DNA of 64,000 bases from Adineta vaga (taxonomy: Eukaryota; Rotifera), in the NCBI GenBank assembly GCA_021613535.1, contig CP075493.1, positions 496,001-560,000 of the forward strand, written 5' to 3'. The notes beneath the pieces are model-generated. The model made no database searches. It saw only the letters and a list, made by a program, of their open reading frames with translations, and had not been told where the DNA came from. Shown in pieces: positions 37,589-48,646 of this stretch. Numbering within the stretch: the first letter of the stretch is position 1; each line of letters begins with the position of its first letter. Both the position numbers and the translations under genes were made by a program.

Positions 37589-37623
37589 GTGTGAAGCTAG
37601 CATCACGAAACGCTAGCACCACG
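37589..37623 (+). repeat. Solo terminus of the GTGTGAAGCTAGCA foldback family
   Basis: Begins GTGTGAAGCTAGCATCACG, the same tip as the element at 34821, followed by a second GCTAGCACCACG word. I could not find the partner end to the right. Confidence 0.5.
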
Positions 37624-38053
37624 TAAAACAAAATCCAACTGGCCGAAAAATCGACCACTCAAAAAATTCAAAACCATGAAACACCATTATGGAGGCCAGG
37701 AATTGGACGATGGTCGCCATAGTAACACTATCTTCTAGTAACATTTTGTCAAAATTTAACCGCACACATTCCATAAAAACCGTCACCGAAAACATATTTC
37801 GAAACCAAATCGCATCTTCGAATGATACTCCCATAACTCATTTCCAATTCCAAACATCACTTATTCGAACATAATACGAAGAATACTTCACACAACTACA
37901 TTTCTTCCAAGCCATTCTGCCATCTATTTTCCGTGCAATCCACATATTCTCATTGCATCCCAGTTCATTATTAACACAGCATTTAACAAAGAGATCATGA
38001 TTAAAGACGCATTTCACGCTATGTAAGAAAACCAAGCTGAATCAATTTTCTCG

Positions 38054-38318
38054 AAGAATCGTTTTCCCGTGAATGAAAGTTGTTGCAGTCGATGCACAAT
38101 CGAATTCTACATCGGATAGAGTAGGTTCTATTCACGGGAATTCCTCACCGAGAGAAATTCTCTCCTCCAATATATGCAATGACACCTATATGAGTTCGAA
38201 GAAAAAAAAAGATTGTCTTTATTTCATCGAAGATTCGTTTTCCCGTGAATGAAAGTTGTTGTAGTCGATGCACAATCGAATTCTACATCGGATAGAGTAG
38301 GTTCTATTCACGGGAATT
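38054..38318 (+). repeat. Duplicated ~90-bp hairpin
   Basis: 38054-38143 and 38228-38318 are almost identical direct copies. Each is an inverted repeat closed by TTCCCGTGAATGAAAG and ATTCACGGGAA, with a copy of the recurring palindrome at its centre (38088-38116 and 38264-38292). Confidence 0.9.
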
Positions 38319-39011
38319 CGTTCTGAGGAGAAAATGTGTTTTGAATCAGGAATTGGGCAGCTAGTTTCATTGTTCAATGGAATTTGGAAATGAAATTGTG
38401 ATAGAATTGTTTTTTTTTGAGGTTTCGTTCTCTCGGTCGATAATAATATCATTTAAGTGGAATGTGCGCGATTGATTTCTGTTCGAGCAAAATGATGTTT
38501 CGGTTAAATGAGAACCTCAAGTGTGTAGTATAAGTTTGTTGGATGATTGCGTAAGTAGTCTTTTGAGTTTTTTGGTGTATATCATGTGTGTCGAAGATAA
38601 AAATCAGAATAATAAGTGTGTATGTGAAGAGAAAGGTTCGTATATTTATGTTTTAAGTTTTATTGATGTTCAAAAAATAAATCGTTTGGCAGAAGTATGT
38701 ATTTAAAAACGGTTTCTGAAATCGTCGTATGGTCTTTCATACCGTGACGACGTTTTAACTTCATGTTGCAAATTTGCAGAAGAAAAAGAGAATGCAATGA
38801 GTAAAGTTGTATGAGTCTAGTTTTTGAATATGCTGGATTATTGTGTAAGAGGAATGATAAGGGGATTATATAAATCAGTGGTTTTTGAGATGTTCCTATT
38901 TGTTTTTTGAGCGGAATTGTTCGCTTCGATGCGAATCTGGAATTCCATGAAGGAGCTATAAATAATGGGTAAATATGTATTGTGTACAAAAGCAAAAAAT
39001 GAAATACTTAC
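38319..39011. other. Downstream flank of the Ulp1-like exon
   Basis: Minus-strand frames continue from the Ulp1 exon through its splice donor (39011-39010) to 38838, but look non-coding. A further 3' exon after an acceptor near 38962 is possible. Nothing else is supported. Confidence 0.3.
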
Positions 39012-40207
39012 AGATGTTGTTGATGATCCACTCGAATCGGGTTCCCCTCTGCGCAATATGGTTTCTGCAATCTTGTATCTGTATAGCAGAAGTTTATCTT
39101 CTTCGATATTAACAAATTGTTGCTTCTTGACATAAGCGTCGGCTTGCACCAAAAGACGTACGCCACATGAATGGCTATCTCTTTGATGCATGCTACCGTC
39201 ATTATCAAATGTTATTAATTTCCACTCATTGGTAAAGTCGATTCCACTTTGTGTTTTTAAAACATATTGTAGATTTAACATGTGAAGTGTTCGATCCATA
39301 TTTATTAATCGTGGCAAATTATGTGTCACCAAAGAATCTAATTGCAACATTAATTTATTTTTCAGATCAATTATTATTATATACCAATGGTGGTTTTCAT
39401 TTATTGGACAAAGTAACACATCATAATTTAACCAATTCTTCGGTAAGCCTTTAATTTTTTTAAAAATGATTTGTCTCATAAGATAGCTTGGTACAGCCAT
39501 AACTTTATCATCTGATGGGGCGTTCGATGCTGTGATCGAGAGATATGCATCAATAATTAAATCATTAATATCTCCATCTTTCTCCAACAATACATTCATA
39601 TCATCTAATTTGATCTGGATAAAGTCGACAGTAAATCCATTTTTATAAGATGGTAGTAAACCATTGATAACTTCAATAATAACGTCTTCTGGTTCCACAT
39701 CAACAGGTAGATGAGTTCGATCCAGAGCAGCATTTTGCAATTTAAAAGATTTATACGCCATATCAGCAGTTTCATAAATAAGAATGGACCATCTAGATGA
39801 CAAATCAGTGTCCACTGTTGTCACATCCTTTAATAATTCAAATTGATTACTAGATTCATTATAGGATGTGTAACCGTTCGGGCTCTTTCTTAAATAAACG
39901 ATATTATCTTCTTCATGCACCAACATTACAGTTCCTTGATTGTATTCAATGCCATAGTGATAAAAGGTTGGTTTGATAATCAATCGTTCGACATTATGGA
40001 TCAGATCGATTGATTCTTCAAGATCACTATGACTTTTGAAAATCAAAAATCGCGGTAAATCATACAAAACTCCATTTGTATAACCCATATGACTGCATGA
40101 AGAGCACTTAATTTCCTTTACCATAAAGTGATCCAGGACATTATCAATATGATTACCATTACTTTTCATTTCCCACACTTCATGAAATCGTTCACATGTT
40201 AAAGTTT
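39012..40207 (-). CDS. Ulp1/SENP-type (C48) cysteine protease exon with USP-like N-terminal part
   Basis: Ulp1 proteases process or remove SUMO with a His-Asp-Gln-Cys arrangement. The exon lies between an acceptor (TTCGTGTAG, 40208) and a donor (GTAAGT, 39011). The C-terminal half shows NENHHWYIIIIDLKNKLMLQ (His and Asp) and HQRDSHSCGVRLLVQADAYV (Gln/Cys region). The N-terminal half has a CSSCSHMG finger, a LPRFLIF strand and EYNQGTVMLVHEEDNIVYL, resembling the finger and His-box region of a USP domain, so it probably completes a second USP-like module begun upstream. No ATG heads the exon, so it must be spliced to upstream exons. It is 290 bp downstream of the USP-like piece and on the same strand as the transposase. 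No internal stop was seen in this exon. Confidence 0.6.
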
Positions 40208-40470
40208 CTACACGAAGAAAAACAGATCAAACAAATTATCATTGTGAACCCTCTGGGGACCGGTGACGCTTCAAAGTTTTAAGGGCGTTTTGCTCGAAAA
40301 TAGACATAGATTTACTACCGCTTTTTGTGAACTTTCCTCTCTTATAGTTTTTCAAAAAAGAGTTACTACGGTCCCAAAAGGGTTGAATTAATTCATGAGA
40401 AAATATCAAGAAAACAAAGAAAGTCAAATTTCAATCAAATGTTCTCTCATTATTGAAACTATCATCAATA

Positions 40471-40494
40471 AATGCAGAATTTAATTCTGCATCT
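40471..40494. other. Recurring palindrome in the intron before the Ulp1 exon
   Basis: AATGCAGAATTTAATTCTGC followed by ATCT, almost perfectly symmetrical. It sits in the 40208-40500 spacer, which also holds a GACCGGTGAC word (40258-40267) like the one near the copies at 15 kb. Confidence 0.85.
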
Positions 40495-40500
40495 ATTCCA

Positions 40501-41716
40501 TCAGGTTTCATCAATGTGACAACATTCTGAAGTGATAAATTTGACTTTTTTAGCGGAGGATGAACATGGATAGTGATCGGTAAGCAAAATACAATTTACA
40601 TTTCGTAAGAAAGTTGTACCTTTTTTACAATGGGAGCATTGAAACTGTTTGAGAAATGCAAAATTCAATGAATTGGTGTAAAGTGGATCGTGTTTTGCAA
40701 AATAATCAGCGGCATCATTGAGTGAGAGCGTTGGTGGAAGTGTTGTATCACATGCCATAAAATTGGTGAAAATGTTCCATAATGCGACTGAGAATATATC
40801 TTTGGTGGATGGTCGAGCTTAAAGGGCTAAGATGGCTGATGGACGGTCAGTTTGGTGCCCGAAAATTGTACGAGGCGGAAGAATTGTAATTTTGTCATCA
40901 TCTAATTTATACCATTCGTTTTTTCGATTAGCTATGGTGTAATAATGTCCTTCGTTGTCTTGGCCAGTAAAGACAATGAATGATTGTAATGTAAAGCGAC
41001 TATAAGATCGAGTCGAAACAATATGATTGGATAAGACGTTAGATAAATCAACATGAGTAGATAGTTTGTGTGCTGTATTTTTAGTTGTTGTTGTTGTTGT
41101 GTGGAAGCGAAGAAAAAGATGTTTTGGAAATTTAGCAATTGATAATGAAACTGGTTGATGATCATTTGAAGTGCATTGTGGACATTGTATATCGCGAAGT
41201 GTTGGTGAAAACGTATCAGCTAATACATCGATGAGGTTATCATAGACTGTTGACGTAGTTACCAAGATATAGTCCCATATTTGTGTGCTAATAATAGATA
41301 CTTTATTACAGGAACAACATTGCATCGAAACAGTAATATTAGATTTGAAATCAATACCATAGAATGCAAGAGACGGTACTACAGCAGCTAAAAAAAAGTC
41401 GAATGCACAATTATACTTTCTTAGTCTGATTTTGACACCAGCCCACACGAGATATCCAAGTCGTTCAGAAATAAAGTTTGCTTCTACGATTGTTTTGCCT
41501 TTTTTGGTATAATTTTTGTGTTTTTTTGTTAATACATATAAGATGTCACCGACAACCTTAATAATCGAGGATTCTAAGTCAGCATTGAGAAGGCCCATAC
41601 TAATAATTGCTTTGACGATTTGTCCAGATGACAAGATCATTTGCATGACACTATTAAACCAACAGTTGTTAGCCTGGTTTTCAAACTTCAAAAATTCAGG
41701 CAATTGTCCAATGGCT
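40501..41716 (-). pseudogene. Ubiquitin-specific-protease-like (C19) exon with a premature stop
   Basis: USPs cleave ubiquitin conjugates with a Cys box and a His box. After an acceptor-like TTATTCTAG (about 41717) the frame reads ENQANNCWFNSVMQMILSSG (Cys box, NxCxxN), a finger with MQCCSCNKVS and IQCPQCTSND, FPKHLFLRF, and GQDNEGHYYTIANRKNEWYK (His box). It lacks a starting ATG. A TAA at 40819-40821 interrupts, but the same frame stays open to 40501 and carries another finger (FQCSHCKKGT), the start of a second USP-like module that seems to continue in the exon at 40207. It begins only about 70 bp after the transposase stop at 41786, on the same strand, so one transcription unit or a fusion is likely. 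If the TAA is real, this copy is broken; otherwise two separate proteins are made. Confidence 0.6.
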
Positions 41717-41785
41717 AGAATAAGTATATATTCATCTTTGAGATATAATTATATAGAATTTATTCTAATCAATCTTCTCGATATT

Positions 41786-44700
41786 TTAAACAACTAATTT
41801 GTTGTTCTTGAGTATCCAACGATACATCTTCGAAATTAAACTATCTAACAACTTTTCACTAATTATAGATACATTACCTAAATTTTCATCATCATTTTGA
41901 CCTAATAATCGCGTATTCATCATTCCGGTTAGATTTAATTGCGGGCTTCCAGATGTGTATCCTATTGCGTTATCAGCTGCTGTTTTTAAACGTTTCGCCC
42001 AGTTTTCTCCCGCTTTTTTTTGTTTTGATGCTGGTAATACATGATTCTTATTGTTTTTCATAAATATGTAGTCTGCAAATTGACATTCAACTGCTCCAAT
42101 ATTTTCTCCCAATTTTGTCACTACTTCATCAATTCGCGCATAAACTTTACGGCTCAAAATCGCTTCCTTTAGCACCCTCATCCGAGATTCAGAAACCCCT
42201 GTTGTTCGTCCGGTATGGCATGAACATGGCGCTGCTTCGAAGTTTGATTTATAACCGTATCGATGCTTGAAATTTCCTAAGAGAAGATTACTCCAAATTG
42301 GTGCAGTTGGCATATAAAGTTTTAATAAACGTGCCAAAAATGTTGCTGAGAATAATGGATTACTGGGTAAGTTGTTCCACTGGGGTTCATCATATATTTT
42401 CATTGCTTCCTTAGACTCTTCATAGATTCTGGTGAACAACCCTTTAAATGATGATTCTATTTGAAGAACAGTTTCTTCTTCTCCAAGTGGCAATTCATTT
42501 GCATTATTTTCATAAGCCTATATAAACACAATAGTAAATTAATTAAAAAAGCTTTAGCAATGCTATTGAATAAATAAATTGAATTATACTAAAAAGTTGC
42601 ATCAGTATGATTATAGGAAGTATTAGACTCTTTTTAGCGCAACGCTAATTTTGTTCTGGTTGTATACAATTTCTTATCAGTGTTTCTTTTCTTCTATTCA
42701 TTTCACAATAATGTGTTAATACTAATCTTTCACATCTTCGTCTACATCTGATCTACCTTTCTCTTCTCTCCATTCTTTTCCTTTTCTCTTTAGATGTTCA
42801 TTCTTTCTTATTTGTCCTTCATCTGTCTATTTTCATTCCTGTTTGTGCATCCGTCCATTTCGTTCACATTCGCTCACTTCCATTTTCTCTTACCGTATTG
42901 TATGCTCAACAAAATATAAATAGGTCAACATCATTCGGTAATACAATGAATGAGAAAAATATGGAAGAGGATGAAGAAACGTTTTCAATCGCTCGTTAAA
43001 TTGCAATGTGTTTATGTTATTTGAATATATGAGGTAACGTAAGAAATGCTAAAATGCTCTTTTATGTTAAGAATATAGTTACTTACATTTGTGTCTAGAT
43101 CACTATGAAGTTGTGCTTTTGATGTTACTGTTACATTTTTCAACACATCATTGGTTTGATCAGGATCCTTATTCATTTTATCTGCCATTTGAGACATCAA
43201 TGATAGTGACATTTTGAATCGATCATTTTGATTTGTACTGATTAACACAATACAAATATTTTCCCAGACAATGATCATTTCATCTAAAGTGCTACTATTA
43301 ACAAGCAAGGCCATCAACCACATTCCAAATGGAACCTATATAATATTAATGAAAGATTTTATAATGTCTGCAAGAGATAAGTATGTAAAAGTGTCGCCTA
43401 CCTGTTTTTTTGTTAATTCTTTACCTGCGTTTCTCTTCACATTCTTCATAAAATGACCTAAACAAGCGTGGATGACAGTCATTTCTAAGTCACCCTTGTT
43501 AGCTGTTCCATTAATTATCCGCCATCATCTTTCTATGTATCGAGCCATTGTTTCGTCAAAGTTAAAAATTTCAATAGCGGCAAGAAGAAATACGAGGGCA
43601 CGGTCACTATGGATAATAGGTGGTTTAGGAAATGCATGTCCAAAGCCGTAAGTTTCTTTATATTTCTCTTTAAAACAGTTCATCCAATGTACAATATCTG
43701 CTGTACCATGAGAGTTACTAAGCATTATAGTAATTGGAAAAGACGGACCCTTTTTAATAAGATTTTGCATTGTTAACTCATAATAATAGATTCGTTTTTC
43801 ACGATTAATAACAATACCACCAGTAGCATCCCATGATAATGGCATATTTAATGCGCATCGGTGATATACTGCCAGACCACCTGCTGTGAAACAGATGAGT
43901 CGCAATGGATCAGTACTTATTGCCTGTAAATAGCCTGGTATTGATTCACCAGGATATATCGTCCTTGCTTGCTCTTCTTTAATTTTCTGAAGACTCTCAG
44001 CTGCTATATCGTGTCGTCGTAATTTCTGGCGACGACTACCACGTTGAGGTCTTGAATATATTTCTGCTTTTAAATGACGAATTTCGCCCTTATAATTTAC
44101 TTTTAATTTTCCATTTAGATCTATGATAGCTTTAAATGTACAAGTACAAGTGCTGAACTTACAATGAGCACTTATACTCATGAAAAACTTCTCATGTTCC
44201 CTCTTCTTCTTCTTCTTCTTCTTCTCAACAACACCGAAATAATGGCGCCTGTACATAAATACACAATAATCATTGGATTGTTGTACATATTCATCCATTA
44301 TTACAGTCCATTCAAGATTTCTTCTTTGTCGTGCTGAATTGCTATTGTTATCTGAATCTTCCGAATCCGTTGCTTGGCTGTTTTCATCTTCTTCTTGCTC
44401 ATTTGCTATTTTCGTTTGTTCTTCTTCTCGTAACTTCTTTAATATTTCCATATCGCTTTGCGAGATAATAATTGATTTCGATCTTTCAGCTTCTTCTATG
44501 ATGTTAATATCAAAAGTGAAGAACGATGACTTCTCTGTATTGCGTTGCAAAAAGGTGAGTAATTCCATCTGTTCTGCATCAATATTCGTATGATCCGGTG
44601 TTTTCATTGGACTTAATGTATCCTAAATGTCAGCAATATTTTTTTTTCGCTTTAAAAATTTTCTTTTGAATTATTAATAACAAACAATAAATAGTTAAAA

Positions 44701-47260
44701 GCATTAGAAAACTATCTGTCTTCCAAAATCAAGGTGACATCAGCAAAAAATGATGTATATGACTAACTCAATTGTATTTTATAATCTTACTTTTCCATCT
44801 AGAATTGAAGGTACTGTATGATTGAATTTATCAGATGTTTTCGGTGTTGAGGTCAAAACCTTTCTTTCTAGAGAGGTTTCTGAAGATGAGTAGAAAAAAG
44901 ATTTTGTTTTTCGTTCTATTTTTGTTTTAGTTTACCAATGATGTTGGCGACAAAATTAATCGTAGTGGTGTACAAACTGAAGGTATTGTGGTGTCTTCAT
45001 ATTCAATAGAAAGATTATTCGATTTCACAATGCCATCAGATTCAATAGAATGATTGTTTGATTTTACACTGTCGTAATACTATATGAAAAGCAAGCAATG
45101 TAAATGTCATTCAAGATTTCAATAATTCTAATCACTATTTTCGTATCAATTCTACATAGCGTTTAAATCTAATTTTACTTTTGTCTCTTATATTTTTCAA
45201 ATAGAGACAAGATACTCACATCATAGGATATACTCATTGCTGCTGACTTGTTTTCAGTATCAGTGCTTTCATTACAATCGTCCTGACATTTACAAGCAAG
45301 TTGAATTGAAATTATATTGCCGAAACAACAAACATTATCAAGATCATGATCATATTTCATACTAATGTTTTTTCCTTGTTTATTTAAAAAGATTTGCAGT
45401 TGTTCAATAAATTGTTCTGTTTCCTTTACTTCTGATGTTGGAGGTGATTCCTGCAAGAGAAGAGAAATAAAAGTACAATTATTAATTGATTATTGCTTTA
45501 AAAAGCATGAGCAATTCTTTTGTATTCAATCAGAAACAAAATCATTATATTTTTCTTTTTCACATCGATTAGTTTTCTTAAAATAAAAAGCACATTTTTT
45601 CATGAAATCTGATAGTATACAATAAATCTAATTATCATTCAACATGCTCTTTTCATAGAAAGTTTTCAAACTAAATATTGTCATTATACACCAGATGCGA
45701 AAGTGAACATGATGATTTATATCAAAATAACTGATCGTTGTATTATCATGTACTTGCTAGGATTTTAATGGAAAATAAGGACAATAATTTTACGACAATA
45801 CAACGACTAGTGATATGGGCGATTCGTGATATTTCAATCACACAGGACAAGCAGATTCAGTAATATTCTAACTTCATCTAGAAATATGTGGCAGAGCTAG
45901 GCAACTCAACTCAAAAAGATGCACAGTTCGATTCAATTTATCGAGAACAAAATGCAACTCAACTCAGTTCACAATTGATACATATTTAAAAAACTTTTCT
46001 CAACTCAACACAACTCAATTCGAGAATTGAATTGAGTTTGATTGAGTCATTTTCATCTAAATTACATAGATTTAAGACGTACAAATTGGAAAAATGACGT
46101 CGTTGGTTTTAACGAAACATCATTTAAAAAACTACAGTATCATATTTGGATGAATTTCTTTCTTCAAAATTTTTTCTCGTTTCAATAATCACATTTTTTA
46201 TTCGAAGTGAGTTGGGAGATCAAGAAAATCGTTTTTATTAATTCATTCGATTCAATTTGATGACGTTCGAAAAATCTTCTTGATTCAATCAAATTCATTT
46301 CGTCCGTTCAAAAACTCCATCTCAATCTATCTCAACAAATTCACCAACTTCGAATGATATCTCTAATTCAATTCGTTTCAATTGAAAAAATGATATGAGT
46401 TGACTTGATCATTTTTTTAATTGAGCCAACCTACTCTGGTGTGTGCTGTATGGGTAATAAAAATTTGATGACTATCGTCGCACATAGTACTTCTTTATCA
46501 CATCTTATACAGATATATCTCACCATATATTCCACTCATTGATCTCGTCGTGTGATTTTCTGCGTTTCTGCTCTATACAAAATGCGCTCTCAATATGATG
46601 CAGTCTGTTTTTAGTCTTTGATGACGAATCAAAGAGATGGATTGTGTAAGATGAAAGTGTGAAAACAATCCTTTTTCTAATCAAAGATAGAACAATGTGT
46701 TTGCTTTCATTAAAGTTGTATTGCTTTTTCTTATCATTTAAGAAAAAGACATTGACAGCGACTATCGATGAAATTTTTCTATGTTAAAAGATGTATTTCA
46801 TACATGTCTGCATAGTACGAAGATGTATGCTTAATTTTCTCAATCAATGTAAATCAAAGAACGTTTTTTATCTTGATTATATTTGTGTTATATGTGTACA
46901 TATTCTATGACTTACTTTATCAATATTTGTTGGAACCAACTCAACGAAATTGTTGTTGTCGACATGCTCATTTTCCTAGTTCATTAGATAATAATTATCT
47001 GTTAGATTAAAAGTAAGTTCAACTAGAAATACCTGTTGCATATTATTGATGATTTCCTCGGATTTATATCCTTTTCGTTTCCACAAATCAAAACATGCAC
47101 GACGATTTTCTGCACTATTTTTTTTGCCCATTTTGATACAGAGCTCACCCCATATTTCAGAAGTACTTTTACAAATATCCAAAGACATAATTTGATCAAT
47201 TGAAAGAGAATTCAAAGCGTTTTTAAAAGCTTTATCATCAATTCGACCTTGTCGTGGCAT
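41786..47260 (-). pseudogene. Mutator/NOF-like transposase, multi-exon, one premature stop
   Basis: ATG at 47260 opens MPRQGRIDDKAFKNALNSLS, a small DNA-binding-like domain (WGELCIKMGKKNSAENRRAC). Exons by GT-AG ends and frame: 47260-47033, 46975-46916, 45450-45220, 45079-44936, a less certain piece near 44880-44780, 44622-43402, 43335-43087 and 42517-41786. Exon 44622-43402 has an acidic region, a Lys run, a Cys/His patch, and a catalytic-like core: LSWDATGGIV (Asp), PITIMLSNSHGTADIVHWMN, and PPIIHSDRALVFLLAAIEIF (Asp). A TGA at 43525-43527 interrupts where related proteins usually have Cys-Trp; the frame then continues WRIINGTANKGDLEMTVIHA, CLGHFMKNVKRN. The last exon carries PIWSNLLLG, YGYKSNF and TTGVSESRMRVLK. 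The D/D spacing and motifs resemble MULE/foldback-NOF transposases; the exact superfamily (KDZ is the alternative) is uncertain. Confidence 0.6.
45892..46438. mobile_element. hAT-like MITE in an intron of the transposase
   Basis: Tips CAGAGCTAGGCAACTCAACT (45892) and, inverted, CAGAGTAGGTTGGCTCAA (ending 46438). Flanking octamers ATATGTGG and GTGTGTGC agree at five of eight positions, so an old target duplication is possible. The interior is full of CTCAACTCAATTC/GAATTGAGTTGAG words. It lies between exons 46975-46916 and 45450-45220. Confidence 0.6.
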
Positions 47261-48063
47261 AGTTTAAAATATTCTGAATTTAATAATTTTTCAACAATTA
47301 ATGCAAAGAATATAGATTTACTTACGTTAAATTATTTAATAATATTTCAACTATTTTCACGCTTCGTGCGTATGCTATTGCTAATGTTATAGATAAGATA
47401 TAGAATATTTTATATCTCAGTACGAACGGTTCGTGTATTTATTTGACTTTTTAGTGTGTTCAGATGTATTTATACTTTCGATTTGTTTGAAACTAGATAT
47501 CGTTTTATCATTGATGTTTTTAATGTTATTGAAGTGTTCTCTTTACCTCGATTTATCACGTTTCTTCAAGACTATTTAGCACGAAAACAAATCATATCAA
47601 AATAGAGATATAAACTGATATTACATATATGAACTCGAATTGTTTTTCATCTTCAAAATATCAATCACAACAATCGATATGAACTCGTTGAGTGAAAGTA
47701 AGTATACCACATGAAATTGATCTATATTTAATTGTCTAGTCAATTGTTCCGGAACACATATATCTTTTACCTTATTGATACTCATCTACAATTCATCAAT
47801 CTGTTTCTAAAGTCAACCAAGTCATTTTTACTGACCTATACACTATAGACAGACGCATAAAATAAGCTGATTGAGTGAAAATTATTGTAATTGTAAAATA
47901 ACCTGTTGATTCAATCAATAATCAGAAAGAAAATATCAGTTCACACTCTTGATGTTCAATTGAATAGGTATGTAAGATAACTTGCAAAATATTGCATCGC
48001 ATGCAAATTTTATCGGACGAAAAGTGTTGATGGTTTGAAAATTTTTAAATTCTTATGTTATAT
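47261..48063. other. Upstream flank of the transposase; no gene seen
   Basis: AT-rich. Two short palindromes with GCACGAAGCGTGAA-type and ACGAACGGTTCGT sequence lie at about 47358-47373 and 47423-47437 and could belong to a promoter or terminal region. I found no match to the 38-kb side, so no terminal repeats for the block. Confidence 0.3.
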
Positions 48064-48202
48064 CAGAGCTGGGCAACTCAACTCAATTCAATTCACTTTT
48101 CTTGATTCGAAGTGAGTCGAGTTGAGTCAAGAAGATTTTTCGAACAGCATTAAATCAAATAGAATTGATTTGACCCATTTTTACTTGAATTGGTCAGTTC
48201 TG
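48064..48202. mobile_element. 139-bp hAT-type MITE
   Basis: Tips CAGAGCTGGGCAACTCAACT (48064) and, inverted, CAGAACTGACCAATTCAA (ending 48202). Flanking octamers TGTTATAT (48056-48063) and AGTTATAT (48203-48210) agree at seven of eight bases. It shares its left tip and CTCAACTCAATTC words with the MITE at 45892, so it is the same family. Confidence 0.75.
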
Positions 48203-48646
48203 AGTTATATATTGAATTTTGTTAGATATATCGTTGTAAAATCGATAAAATATTCGTCTAAGATATTAGTTGATGTCATAATGATTTGTTCCATATCTCT
48301 ACTTTAATATATTGATTTTGTGAACATGTCCATGTTTATTTTAGATTAAAACAAAATAACTTGGACTGGTATCGATATATCAATCAACCGAAGTTTACAT
48401 TTATTTATACATTCATCAACAAACATTTCGTTACTGAAACTAAAAATTCTTCTGAATCTTTTAAAGAAAAACTTGTCTTAAAACAATGTTTTCATTCGCA
48501 TTGTTCATTACGGTTATTATTCATATGTTTATTGTTTTCGAAAGTGTCTCAGCAACCAATGTGATTATTGATACAAAAAAAGGAATTAACTTACATCATA
48601 TTGGAGCATATCATGAAAAATTTGAAGAATCTATATTTCATATATT

